A stretch of 64,000 bases of DNA from Candidatus Defluviibacterium haderslevense (lineage in GTDB: Bacteria; Bacteroidota; Bacteroidia; Chitinophagales; Saprospiraceae), in NCBI GenBank assembly GCA_016712225.1, contig JADJRL010000003.1:455001-519000 (forward strand). The letters run 5' to 3'. Position 1 is the stretch's first letter. Every line of letters starts with the position of its first letter. A program made the translations under genes and the position numbers. The notes beneath the pieces are model-generated. The model saw nothing but the letters and a program-made list of their open reading frames with translations. It did no database searches and had not been told where the DNA came from. This document shows, piece by piece, positions 53,477-62,791 of the stretch.

Positions 53477-54078
53477 TTGGAATTTAGAGGCTTGAATTTA
53501 AATTAATCTATTCTACTTGACTGATTTTCAATCCAATAGATTAATATAGTACCAATCCATAATTTATTTAGATAACAATATTTGCTTTGATAGAGAAGAT
53601 AAATTACTTTCTAATTCTGGATTTAAAATATTATTCTACAAGATTTCCCATTCTTTCAGATAAGTTTGGATATATTTGTCACACAAAAATTTACCTAAAA
53701 GGTGGATTATTATTTTAAGTAGAGTGTGTAATCTATTTTTATTAAACAATAACAATTAATCATTAAGACCATTTAAATTAAAATGAAATTTTTAAAGACA
53801 ATAAATGCAAAACATATTCACAAAACTCCTATTGGATTTTCATATAAAAGAATATTAGTTGTATTTGCATCCTTATAAATTGACATTGTAGTGCTTTGAA
53901 AAAATAGTTTTGAATTTACATAAGACAACAACTAACAACGCATTGAACGACTTGGCAACCGCAAAAAAATCAATAATTAAAAGGGACCACCCACAAAAAA
54001 ATAATTTGAATTTCTATGGCCACCACACAAAACAGACTTTATAAAAATTCGTATCTTGGAATCCTATCTTTGTGATTA
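53477..54078. other. Intergenic, second copy of duplicated flank, then promoter region of hsdR
   Basis: AT-rich, noncoding. 53480-53800 resembles 50604-50950 in patches (TTTGGATATATTTGTC; AAGACCATTTAA). The last 150 bases change to a different composition (AACTAACAACGCATTGAACGACTT) and probably belong to the restriction-operon module. A TATCTTTG element at 54066-54073 may be the hsdR -7 box. Confidence 0.45.
54066..54073 (+). promoter_or_regulatory. Possible -7 element of the type I R-M operon
   Basis: TATCTTTG fits TAnnTTTG and lies just 5 bases before the annotated hsdR ATG, so transcription would begin almost at the start codon or translation begins further in. Confidence 0.3.
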
Positions 54079-56466
54079 ATGATTGAGCCGACAGTAAATG
54101 TAAATGATTATGAAAGTGAAGCCGACACATGCCGAAAAGATGTGTTGCCTAAAATCTATGCCAGCCAGTGGACAGACCAGCAAATCATAGAACAGCGGAC
54201 TTTTACAGACGGAAAAATTATTGTATTCAGAAGAAAAGCAAAAAGAAAAAAAGCGAAACGCTTTGACTATTTGCTTCGCTACTCTCAAAACTATCCGCTT
54301 GCAATTGTTGAAGCCAAAGTAAAATACAAAGAAGCGGCTGACGGAATCCAACAAGCAAAAGAGTATGCAACAATCTTAGGTTTAAAATTCGCTTACAGCA
54401 CAAACGGCACTGACATTTTAGAATTTGATTTTCTCACAGGACTTGAAAATGAAATTAAAAAGTTTCCAACTCCTACAGAGTTGTGGAATAGATTAAATTC
54501 AGTTGAGCCAGTAAAAGCAGAAATACAAGAAACATTTTTAAAACCATTCTTTGCCATTGCAGGCAAAGAAATTCGCTACTACCAACGTATTGCTATCAAC
54601 ACTTCTATAAAAGCTATTTTAGAAGGAAAGAAAAGAGTATTGCTAACTTTAGCAACAGGCACAGGAAAAACAACCGTTGCGTTTCAAATCATTTACAAAC
54701 TTTGGCAGAACCGTTGGAATGTAAAAGGCGAACACCGCAGACCAAAAATTTTATTCATTGCCGATAGAAGCATTTTAGTTACAGATCCACATGCAAAAGA
54801 TTTTTCAGTGTTTGGCGATGCAAGATGTTTAGTTCCCGATGAAGGTTTACCAAGCAGCAGAGAAGTTTATTTTTCTACTTACCAATCTTTGGCGGAAGAC
54901 GAAAACAGGACAGGAGCATTCAGGAAATTGCCAAGAGATTTTTTTGACTTGATTGTTATTGACGAGTGCCATCGTGGAAGTTCATCTGATGAAAGTAATT
55001 GGAGAGTAATTTTAGAATACTTCAACACTTCTGTTCAGTTAGGTTTAACCGCAACTCCGTTGCGTGACGACAACAAAGACACTTATTTATATTTTGGAAA
55101 TCCGCTTTACACTTACAGTTTAAAGCAAGGAATTGAAGACGGTTTTTTAGCTCCTTACATTGTTCACAGAATAGTTCCCGAACCTGATGCAGTTGGTTTC
55201 AGACCACAGGAAGGACAGTTGGATGCTAACGGAGAATTGATACCCGATGAAATTTATTCAACACCAGATTTTGAAAACACTCTTTCACATTTGCCGAGAA
55301 CAAAAGCAGTTGCAAAACATCTTTCTGATTTCATGGCGAAGAACGGAAGGTTTGATAAGACGATTGTGTTTTGTGTTAATCAAGAACATGCAGACCAATT
55401 TCGCAGAGAATTCAGCAACTTAAATTCTGATTTAGTAATTCAATATCCTGATTATGCGGTGCGAATTGTTTCTGATGAAAAAGAAATTGGCAAAGGACAT
55501 TTAGGAAAGTTCATGGACATTGACGAACCAATTCCAGTTGTGGTTACTACTTCACGATTGATGAGCACAGGTGTAGATGTGCCTACATGTAAGAACATTG
55601 TTTTGTTCCGATTGGTAAATTTAATGACAGAGTTCAAACAAATTATTGGCAGAGGAACAAGAGTGAGAGAAGACAAAGAGAAATTATTTTTTACCATACT
55701 TGATTACACAGGAACAGCAACAAGAAATTTTGCAGACCCTGACTTTGATGGTGAACCGCCATTGATAACAGAAGAAGAAATTGACAGCAGTGGAATAACA
55801 ATCCCAGGAACTGAAACCATCATCAGCGTCCCACCACTGCCAGACGATGAAATAATTTCAGACCCACCACCACCGACAGGCGAAGGGGGAACACGAAAAA
55901 AATATTACATCACAGAAGGAACGGTAAACATTGCCGCCGAGAGTGTGCAAATACATGGAGCAGACGGAAAATTAAGAACCGTTCAGTTTACTCAATATGC
56001 CAAAGAACAAATTGCAATTTTGTTTCCTTCTGCAAACGAGTTGAGAAGCAAATGGAGCAAAGCCGAAGAACGCCAACTCATTATTGATGAATTGGAGAAT
56101 AGTGGAATTTCTATTGACGAGCTGATGGACATTACAAATCAAAGCGAAGCCGACCCTTTTGACTTACTTTGCTATGTGGCTTATGATTTGAAACCGAAAA
56201 CAAGAAAACAAAGAGCAGACCTATTACAAAAAAACAAACCCGATTTCTTTTTGCTTTACAGCCAAAAAGCACAACAGGTTTTGAAAATGATTTTAGAAAA
56301 GTATGTTGACTTTGGTTTGAATCAAATAAGACCCGACATTATTTCAGCAGAACCGATAAGACGAGAAGGAAACGAAATAGAAATTGTAAATGCTTTTGGC
56401 GGCATTGACAAATACAAGCAAGCGATTGAACAATTACAGACATTGCTTTATGCAGAGGCAGCATAG
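54079..56466 (+). CDS. hsdR: Type I restriction enzyme R subunit (EcoEI-type)
   Basis: 795 residues. The N-terminal nuclease domain has Asp63 (RFDYLLRY) and Glu78-Ala-Lys80 (LAIVEAK), the PD-(D/E)xK core that cuts DNA. It is followed by superfamily 2 helicase motifs: Walker A ATGTGKTT (192-199), DECH (295-298), LTATPLR, and motif VI IGRGTRVR. A Pro-rich linker (near 590-615) precedes a C-terminal domain that docks on the methylase. The length suits the shorter EcoEI R family. It is the first gene of an R-M-S operon, with hsdM starting 9 bases on. Base composition looks less AT-rich than the chromosomal genes, in keeping with transfer. Confidence 0.92.
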   Translation: MIEPTVNVNDYESEADTCRKDVLPKIYASQWTDQQIIEQRTFTDGKIIVFRRKAKRKKAKRFDYLLRYSQNYPLAIVEAKVKYKEAADGIQQAKEYATILGLKFAYSTNGTDILEFDFLTGLENEIKKFPTPTELWNRLNSVEPVKAEIQETFLKPFFAIAGKEIRYYQRIAINTSIKAILEGKKRVLLTLATGTGKTTVAFQIIYKLWQNRWNVKGEHRRPKILFIADRSILVTDPHAKDFSVFGDARCLVPDEGLPSSREVYFSTYQSLAEDENRTGAFRKLPRDFFDLIVIDECHRGSSSDESNWRVILEYFNTSVQLGLTATPLRDDNKDTYLYFGNPLYTYSLKQGIEDGFLAPYIVHRIVPEPDAVGFRPQEGQLDANGELIPDEIYSTPDFENTLSHLPRTKAVAKHLSDFMAKNGRFDKTIVFCVNQEHADQFRREFSNLNSDLVIQYPDYAVRIVSDEKEIGKGHLGKFMDIDEPIPVVVTTSRLMSTGVDVPTCKNIVLFRLVNLMTEFKQIIGRGTRVREDKEKLFFTILDYTGTATRNFADPDFDGEPPLITEEEIDSSGITIPGTETIISVPPLPDDEIISDPPPPTGEGGTRKKYYITEGTVNIAAESVQIHGADGKLRTVQFTQYAKEQIAILFPSANELRSKWSKAEERQLIIDELENSGISIDELMDITNQSEADPFDLLCYVAYDLKPKTRKQRADLLQKNKPDFFLLYSQKAQQVLKMILEKYVDFGLNQIRPDIISAEPIRREGNEIEIVNAFGGIDKYKQAIEQLQTLLYAEAA

Positions 56467-56475
56467 AAAATTAAA

Positions 56476-58056
56476 ATGGCAAAAAAGAAAACAGAAAAAA
56501 TAGTAAAGCAAGAAACACCTGCACAACGGTTGTCTGGAATTATCAAATCATGCCGCAACACCATGCGTAAAGACAAAGGCATGAACGGTGACGGAGACCG
56601 TTTGCCCATGCTCACATGGATTATGTTTCTAAAATTTTTGGACGACAACGAAAGTTTGCAAGAGACACAAGCAGCTTTGAAAAATAAAAAATACAAAGCC
56701 GCTATTGCAGAACCGTATCGTTGGAGAGATTGGGCAAAGGATAAAAATTTAACAGGCGATGATTTACTTTCATTCATCAACAACGAGAAAGTAAAATTGG
56801 CTGATGGAAAAGAACGAACAGGTTTGCTTTATTATTTACGAGGGCTACAAAGCGAAATGGGAACAGAACGCAAAGATGTAATTGCAACAGTTTTCAAAGG
56901 AGTTACAAACCGAATGATAAACGGTTATTTGCTTCGTGATGTAGTGAACAAGATTGATGAAATACATTTTACCAACAACGAAGAAACTAACACACTCTCC
57001 CATTTGTATGAAAGCATTTTGAAAGAAATGAGGGATGCAAGCGGAGACGCAGGAGAATTTTATACGCCACGACCAGTTGTAAAATTTATGGTGGAAATGC
57101 TTGACCCACAAATTGGCGAAACAGTTCTTGACCCTGCAAGCGGAACAGGAGGTTTTTTAGTCTCTGCATTTGAACATTTAAAGAAGCAAGCAAAGACAGT
57201 TGAGCAACAAGAAATTTTGCAAAGCAAATCAATCATTGGAGGCGAAGCAAAACCACTTCCCTACTTGCTTTGCCAAATGAATTTGTTGTTGCATGGTTTG
57301 AACTATCCGAACATTGACAGCGGAAACAGTTTGCGAAAACCGCTTCGTGATATTGGCGACAGCGAACGGGTAGAGATTATTTTAACTAATCCACCTTTCG
57401 GTGGCGAAGAAGAAAAAGGAATATTAAATAATTTTCCTGATGATAAAAAGACAGCAGAAACCGCTTTGCTTTTTCTGCAACTCATCATGCGAAAACTGAA
57501 AAAGAAAAAACCAAATCAAGAAGGTGGAAGAGCAGCAATTGTAGTTCCTCACGGAACTTTGTTTACCCCAGGAATTGCAGCAAGAGTAAAGAAACAGTTG
57601 ATTGATGAATTTAACTTGCATACAGTAGTGCGTTTAGGCGAAGGCATATTTGCACCTTATACAGACATTGCTTGCAACCTTTTATTTTTTGAAGCAGGTG
57701 AAACCACAAAGGAAATATGGTATTATGAAATATTCCCACCAGAGGACAGAAAAAAATACAGCAAGACAAGACCGATACAGTTTGAAGAATTTGACGAAAT
57801 AAAAAAATGGTGGAGCAAAAGAAAGGCAAATGATAACGCATGGAAAGTTAAAGTCAAAGACATTTTGCTTACTGATGATGAAGGAAAATTGCTGAATGTA
57901 AATCTTGATATAAAAAATCCGAATAAGAAAAGTGAATTTGAATATCGTGAGCCAACAGAGTTGATGAGTTCAATAATGGAGAAAGAAAAAAAGGTAATGC
58001 AGTTGATGAAAGAAATTGAAAATAGAATTCAAGTATCAGTAAACAATGAAGCATAG
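56476..58056 (+). CDS. hsdM: Type I DNA methyltransferase M subunit
   Basis: 526 residues. The N-terminal HsdM_N helical domain (about 12-150) is followed by GEFYTPRPVVKFM and the SAM-binding motif I DPASGTGGF (219-227). The catalytic motif IV is NPPF (305-308), so it should methylate adenine at N6. HsdM works as M2S with the specificity subunit to protect host DNA and, with R, to cut unmodified DNA. Its end overlaps hsdS by 11 bases, implying coupled translation. All key motifs are intact. Confidence 0.94.
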   Translation: MAKKKTEKIVKQETPAQRLSGIIKSCRNTMRKDKGMNGDGDRLPMLTWIMFLKFLDDNESLQETQAALKNKKYKAAIAEPYRWRDWAKDKNLTGDDLLSFINNEKVKLADGKERTGLLYYLRGLQSEMGTERKDVIATVFKGVTNRMINGYLLRDVVNKIDEIHFTNNEETNTLSHLYESILKEMRDASGDAGEFYTPRPVVKFMVEMLDPQIGETVLDPASGTGGFLVSAFEHLKKQAKTVEQQEILQSKSIIGGEAKPLPYLLCQMNLLLHGLNYPNIDSGNSLRKPLRDIGDSERVEIILTNPPFGGEEEKGILNNFPDDKKTAETALLFLQLIMRKLKKKKPNQEGGRAAIVVPHGTLFTPGIAARVKKQLIDEFNLHTVVRLGEGIFAPYTDIACNLLFFEAGETTKEIWYYEIFPPEDRKKYSKTRPIQFEEFDEIKKWWSKRKANDNAWKVKVKDILLTDDEGKLLNVNLDIKNPNKKSEFEYREPTELMSSIMEKEKKVMQLMKEIENRIQVSVNNEA

Positions 58057-59191
58057 TTTGACCAAAATAAAATTAGGTGAAGTAATAACTCATCGGAGCG
58101 AATTCATCAGCATTGATGACTTTCAGCGATACAAACTTTGTCGTGTTCAAACCAAAGCATTAGGAGTTGTTTTGAGAGAAGAAAAAGAAGGTTTAGAAAT
58201 AAAGACAAAAGAACAACAGGTTTGCAAAAGCGGTGATTTGATATTTGCTGAAATGGATGCAAGGTTTGGCGGTTATGGAATTATTCCCGAAGAATTAAAC
58301 AACTCAATTGTAAGCAGTCATTATTTTCTCTATGATGTGAATGACACAATGATTGAAAGAAAATATTTGGAGTATTGTATGAAGCAACATTGGTTTCTTT
58401 CGCAAGTTGAAGCAAAAGGCACAACGAACTATGCAGCAATAAGACCTTACCATGTTTTGAATTATGAAATCCCACTCCCATCATTGCCCGAACAGCAACG
58501 CATAATTTCAAAAATTGAAAGTGTAAAACAACGCATTGAGCAAATAGAAAAATTAAGAGCAGAACAAACCAAAGACATCAAGAATTTGCTTTATAGCAAA
58601 TACATCGACTTGATTGAAGTTGCTGAATGGTTGCCAATGAAAGAAGTTGCACCAATCATTAGACGAGAAGTAAAATTAAATGACGAAGCACTTTACCCCG
58701 AATTAGGAATTAGATGTTTCGGTAAAGGAACATTTCACAAACCAGCATTGACAGGTTTAGAAGTTGCAACCAAAAAAATATTTCAAATCAAACAAGATGA
58801 TTTAGTTTTTAGTAATGTGTTTGCATGGGAAGGTGGAATTGCAGTAGCCAAAGAAGAAGACAATGACCGTTACGGTTCACACCGTTTTATTTCTTGTGTG
58901 GCAGATAAAGAAAGGGCATTGGAAGAATTCTTATGTTTTCATTTTCTTTCTCCAAAAGGTTTGGAAGATATAAACGCTTGCAGTCCAGGAGGAGCAGGAA
59001 GAAACAAAACTTTGGGCTTGGATAAACTGATGAAAATAAAAGTACCGATTCCTGATATTACTTTACAAAAGGAATTTGTAGAACTGTTGCATAAAGTAAA
59101 TGCACTCAAAGAACAACATACTGAAACCGAAAAAGAATTGATTGAATTGATGCCCGCCTTGTTGGACAAGGCGTTTATAGGGGGATTGTAA
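58046..59191 (+). CDS. hsdS: Type I restriction specificity S subunit
   Basis: 381 residues with two target recognition domains. TRD1 covers about 1-145 and ends in a conserved region (PLPSLPEQQRIISKIESVKQRIEQIEKL, a coiled spacer). TRD2 covers about 190-340 (DLVFSNVFAWEGGIAVA), followed by a second, weaker spacer (IPDITLQKEFVELLHKV). Each TRD reads one half of a split target. It overlaps hsdM by 11 bases. The two TRDs are unlike each other, so the target should be asymmetric. The sequence recognised cannot be deduced. Confidence 0.9.
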   Translation: MKHSLTKIKLGEVITHRSEFISIDDFQRYKLCRVQTKALGVVLREEKEGLEIKTKEQQVCKSGDLIFAEMDARFGGYGIIPEELNNSIVSSHYFLYDVNDTMIERKYLEYCMKQHWFLSQVEAKGTTNYAAIRPYHVLNYEIPLPSLPEQQRIISKIESVKQRIEQIEKLRAEQTKDIKNLLYSKYIDLIEVAEWLPMKEVAPIIRREVKLNDEALYPELGIRCFGKGTFHKPALTGLEVATKKIFQIKQDDLVFSNVFAWEGGIAVAKEEDNDRYGSHRFISCVADKERALEEFLCFHFLSPKGLEDINACSPGGAGRNKTLGLDKLMKIKVPIPDITLQKEFVELLHKVNALKEQHTETEKELIELMPALLDKAFIGGL

Positions 59192-59208
59192 ATTTTAAAA
59201 AAATAAAG

Positions 59209-60147
59209 ATGGGAGAATGGTCAAAATAAATTGGTGACTACGGAGAGAATGTTGTAAAAACATTTTTTTCTGTGATTGGCTGGAATAGCTTGGCGACAGG
59301 TGTAACTCTGACATGTATGAACACTGACAAACACTTAAACGATAAAGGAAATCCTAAAGAAACTCACGGCATTGATTTTCTTTACTCATACATGAATCCT
59401 CTTGTTTCAGGGCAGCTAAATAATGTATTGATTTCTTCTAAATATAAAACAGAAAAATATCCTAACAGCCCAACAAAATTGTTTAAGGATTTTATGGAAG
59501 ATTTAATAACCACCATTGAGTGTTATAATTTTTCAGAAATTAAGAACAACACTTCTTCAGCATATCAATTTTCATCTATGAATGATGTTGGTGTTTTATT
59601 TTGGTTAAACAATAATGCAGACAGCAATGATGATTTGATAAGCATTGTTGCCTCTTCAAGGGTTTTAGACACTCAATGTAATAATGCCATTTTCATTATG
59701 GACAATAAACGAGTTGTTTTTATTCTTGAAATAATGAAGTTTGTGAAAACGAAGAGTGAAAAGTTTGATTACTTTTTTTATTACCCAAACACAGGGCAAA
59801 ACATCAATCCAGTAAATAGAGAAAATGTAGGAAAATCACTTCCAGTTGAATATCTAAATTCTACAATCCTTCCTATTCGACTTGTTAATAAAGATAATCC
59901 TAAAGAAATATGTTTATTGCTTGCCACATTAGACAATTTTGAAGAAGAAGATTTACTTAGACTAATTGGGTTAGCGAAAGACATTACAACAGAATTAGTA
60001 GGTCAAATAATAATTGCTTTTCCTGATTATGACGACCTAGTCCATAGTCAAATAGTTGCTCTAACTAAACAAAAATTCCAGGCAAATGAATTTACCAAGA
60101 GTGTATCTGTAATAAATTTTCTTAACCCCATAAGTACATTTGCGTAA
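59209..60147 (+). pseudogene. GapS4a-like putative nuclease with TAA at codon 7
   Basis: From ATG 59209 the frame reads MGEWSK, TAA, IGDYGENVVKTFFSVIGW and on without a break to 60147. A single AAA-to-TAA change explains it. The only good restart is GTG 59272 (291 residues), which drops the conserved GDYGE helix. Family memory: GapS4a-type proteins, with a PD-(D/E)xK-like core. Here HGIDFLYSY gives the Asp and VLISSKYK the SxK, so the acidic residue before the Lys is a Ser. It lies 17 bases after hsdS and overlaps the next gene by one base (TAATG). It may be inactive, restarted or read through. The family call is tentative. Confidence 0.55.
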
Positions 60148-61271
60148 TGAACACAGAACATAAAGACATACAAAGGATACTTCCATACGGAGAGCAGCTA
60201 AGAGGTTTTGCTAATCAAAAATATATTACATCTTCTGAACTCAATAGAATATTGCGCGAAAGAGGAATTTTCTCACTAAGTTCTGATAAGGATTATACAG
60301 TTCCATTACTTCAAACATTGCTGTTATCACCTAAGGAATTTGATAAAGTAAGAGATTCATTTTCAACAAGAGAGGATAATAAAAAGGCGACTTCAAGTGA
60401 TATTACTTGGGAAAATAATACTCAATTATTAGTTCCTGATATATTAAGCGTTGATGTTAATGATTTTATTAAACAAAAACTGCCAACTTGCCACTTGGAA
60501 AAGCCGATTCGTTTTGTTCCAGTTGACAATAACCTAAACCATTTGAAAGCAGATATTTCCTTGAAAAGAAATGATATAAACAAATCATGGTATGAGCAGA
60601 CAAATATTTTTGACTCAACTATTGAACTCATTAATGATAATAACGGGAAAGGAAGAATTATCATTTCATATACAGCAGCTGAAACTAAGGAGCTTGCAGA
60701 ATATGTAGTAAAAAAACAAGTAGAAGAATATAAAAAGAGAGGCGTTATTGCACTTAAGGAAGAACTGAGAAAAATAATTTTTAAAGATTTCAGCAATGAG
60801 GAAAGATTTGTTTTTTTCTTCCGCTTGACCAACCATTTAAAGAGTGACTATTTTAACTGTCAGAACATAAAAGATGTATCAATAAAACCAGAAGACGAAG
60901 TCTTGCCGGATGAAATAAAATGGATGGAAGAACTAAACAAGATTTTGCTTTCTGGAAAATCACTGGATAAAAAGGATTTTATAAAGGACAACAAGTTTCA
61001 TAAACATTTAATTTTATGGAGTATTGATTCTTCTTTTTCTTATAATTTCAAGGGTGAGAAAGGGTTGTTTGCTGTAAATTTTGGTTTCCCAGATTATACT
61101 TCAAAAGGCGAAAATTCAGAATTTGAATTGCACATTTCCACATTATCACCATCAAAGTCAATTGATGCAAGAACAAGGAATCTTCTCAAATCACAATTGC
61201 TTTCAGAAATAGATAAACAGAAATCAATTGTCTATAACAACTTCTTAGAATATAAGCAAAAAAATAAATGA
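60147..61271 (+). CDS. GapS4b-like protein (putative anti-phage partner)
   Basis: 374 residues, cytoplasmic, mainly helical and charged. The opening IQRILPYGEQLRGF, NRILRERGIF and LLLSPKEFDKVRDSFSTRED, with HFxPV-like RFVPVDNNLNHLKAD, resembles the GapS4b family that pairs with the GapS4a nuclease in the GAPS4 defence system. This is from memory and not confirmed. No enzyme motif is visible. It is coupled to both neighbours: its ATG shares a base with the previous stop and its TGA overlaps the next ATG. Location after a type I R-M operon supports a defence role. Confidence 0.5.
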   Translation: MNTEHKDIQRILPYGEQLRGFANQKYITSSELNRILRERGIFSLSSDKDYTVPLLQTLLLSPKEFDKVRDSFSTREDNKKATSSDITWENNTQLLVPDILSVDVNDFIKQKLPTCHLEKPIRFVPVDNNLNHLKADISLKRNDINKSWYEQTNIFDSTIELINDNNGKGRIIISYTAAETKELAEYVVKKQVEEYKKRGVIALKEELRKIIFKDFSNEERFVFFFRLTNHLKSDYFNCQNIKDVSIKPEDEVLPDEIKWMEELNKILLSGKSLDKKDFIKDNKFHKHLILWSIDSSFSYNFKGEKGLFAVNFGFPDYTSKGENSEFELHISTLSPSKSIDARTRNLLKSQLLSEIDKQKSIVYNNFLEYKQKNK

Positions 61272-62317
61272 ATATGACTTTTAATTTTATAGAAGCTGTT
61301 ATTGAAAATTCCTTTGTCCATAGGGTGGGAAATAAAATTGCAGATGAACAATATTTTATTTCAAAGAAAAGTATTGTCTTTGATGAAAGTCTAAAAACAT
61401 TACTTAGTCATTACTTTCTATCTTCCTTTAAATCCGAAGAATTGTATCACTTTCATCATGATGCCAATCTTTCTTTAAATGAGGCTCACACATTTGTTAA
61501 AGATATTTTTGGTAATCCAAAGTCTTTGCATGAACAATCTGTAAACCTTGCTAAGCATTTATATAATCAAAGTATTCATCCTAAAATTAAAGGCGGAGAG
61601 TTTTATATTGTTTATTTTAAATGCTGCATTTTAAATGGCAAAACCCTTGATGCTGTTGGCTTATTCAAATCAGAAAACAAAGAGACTTTTTTAGAGGTTG
61701 AGCAAGTAATGGATGGTTTTGATATAGAAAGCCGACAAGGTATCAACATCAATAAATTAGACAAAGGTTGCTTGATTTTTAATACTGAAAAAGAAAGCGG
61801 ATATGTTATATCTATTGTTGACAATACTAATAAGGGAAATGAAGCCCAATATTGGAAAGATGAATTCCTAGGAGTCCGTCCAATTGCAAATGAATTCCAT
61901 CAGACAAATCAATTTTTAGGCATCGCAAAAAATTTTGTAACCCTACATCTTTCAGAAGAATTTGACGTGAGTAAGGCAGACAAGATTGATTTATTAAATC
62001 GTTCTGTTGACTATTTCAAGACACATGAAAGTTTTGATAAAAAAGAATTTGAGAAAGATGTTTTTCAAGATTCAGGAATTATAAAATCATTCCAAAATTT
62101 TGATTCAAATTACAGAGAGGAAAATGATATTGAACTTTCAGACAGCTTTGACATTTCACAGCAAGCAGTAAAAAAGCAAGCAAGAGTTTTCAAAAGTGTT
62201 TTAAAATTGGACAAGAATTTTCACATCTATATTCATGGCAACCGAGAATTGATTGAACAGGGGGTTGAGAACGACGGAAGAAAATTTTATAAAATCTATT
62301 ATATAGACGAAAGTTAA
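61268..62317 (+). CDS. 37-kDa nucleoid-associated protein (NdpA/YejK-like)
   Basis: 349 residues. The N-terminus VHRVGNKIADEQYFISKKSIVFD, then LKTLLSHYFLSSFKSEELYHFHHD and LNEAHTFVKDIF, matches the NdpA family (PF04245), known in E. coli as YejK, a nucleoid protein that binds topoisomerases. GGEFYIVYFKCCILNG and LGVRPIANEFHQT continue the pattern, so the match is full-length. Start ATG overlaps the stop of the preceding gene (ATGA). Its place as third gene of a defence cassette suggests it works with the two upstream proteins, perhaps in recognising or holding DNA; this is inference. Confidence 0.78.
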   Translation: MNMTFNFIEAVIENSFVHRVGNKIADEQYFISKKSIVFDESLKTLLSHYFLSSFKSEELYHFHHDANLSLNEAHTFVKDIFGNPKSLHEQSVNLAKHLYNQSIHPKIKGGEFYIVYFKCCILNGKTLDAVGLFKSENKETFLEVEQVMDGFDIESRQGININKLDKGCLIFNTEKESGYVISIVDNTNKGNEAQYWKDEFLGVRPIANEFHQTNQFLGIAKNFVTLHLSEEFDVSKADKIDLLNRSVDYFKTHESFDKKEFEKDVFQDSGIIKSFQNFDSNYREENDIELSDSFDISQQAVKKQARVFKSVLKLDKNFHIYIHGNRELIEQGVENDGRKFYKIYYIDES

Positions 62318-62791
62318 ACGAAATGAAATAAGCTCTCACAAAAAATAATATACTATTAAATAAGGCATAAGCCAATATTGAAGCTAAGTATTTAAAAAGA
62401 GTATTTTTTCTCCCAGTGTCGAAGGATTAGATTTGTTTTTTTTCACATTTCGGTTTTTTAATTATCTTTTCTTTATTCTGCAATTTTCATACTAGCCTGA
62501 TCGTTTGTATCATCCAAGTGGGATTAAAGATTGTGGGGCGACTATTCCAGTCTGCATCAATGAAATAATAAACTTTCTGAATATTGTCCTGGATAAGTAG
62601 ATTTAGATGCTACACTTAGTTATGGTTAATATAGCCAGGAGATGCTTAAATATTTGTCTCCTTGAGGTCACATGTATGCGATTGATGTGGATCCTTTTGA
62701 ATTACACCGCACTAAATTAACATAGGGAAGGTGAATTTGGAAATTTAACAAATAATCATTGTAGAATTTAGAACAAGTAAATTAGTCTTTT
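62318..62791. other. Intergenic, possible decayed gene piece
   Basis: About 470 bases between convergent genes. On the minus strand around 62495-62590 a short open stretch reads NIQKVYYFIDADWNS, which could be a gene remnant but has no start and no neighbours in frame. Nothing else was recognised. Confidence 0.35.

Noticed and set aside
62495..62592. Gene fragment NIQKVYYFIDADWNS on the minus strand
   Set aside because: Too short, without a start or recognisable homology; noted only as a possible remnant.
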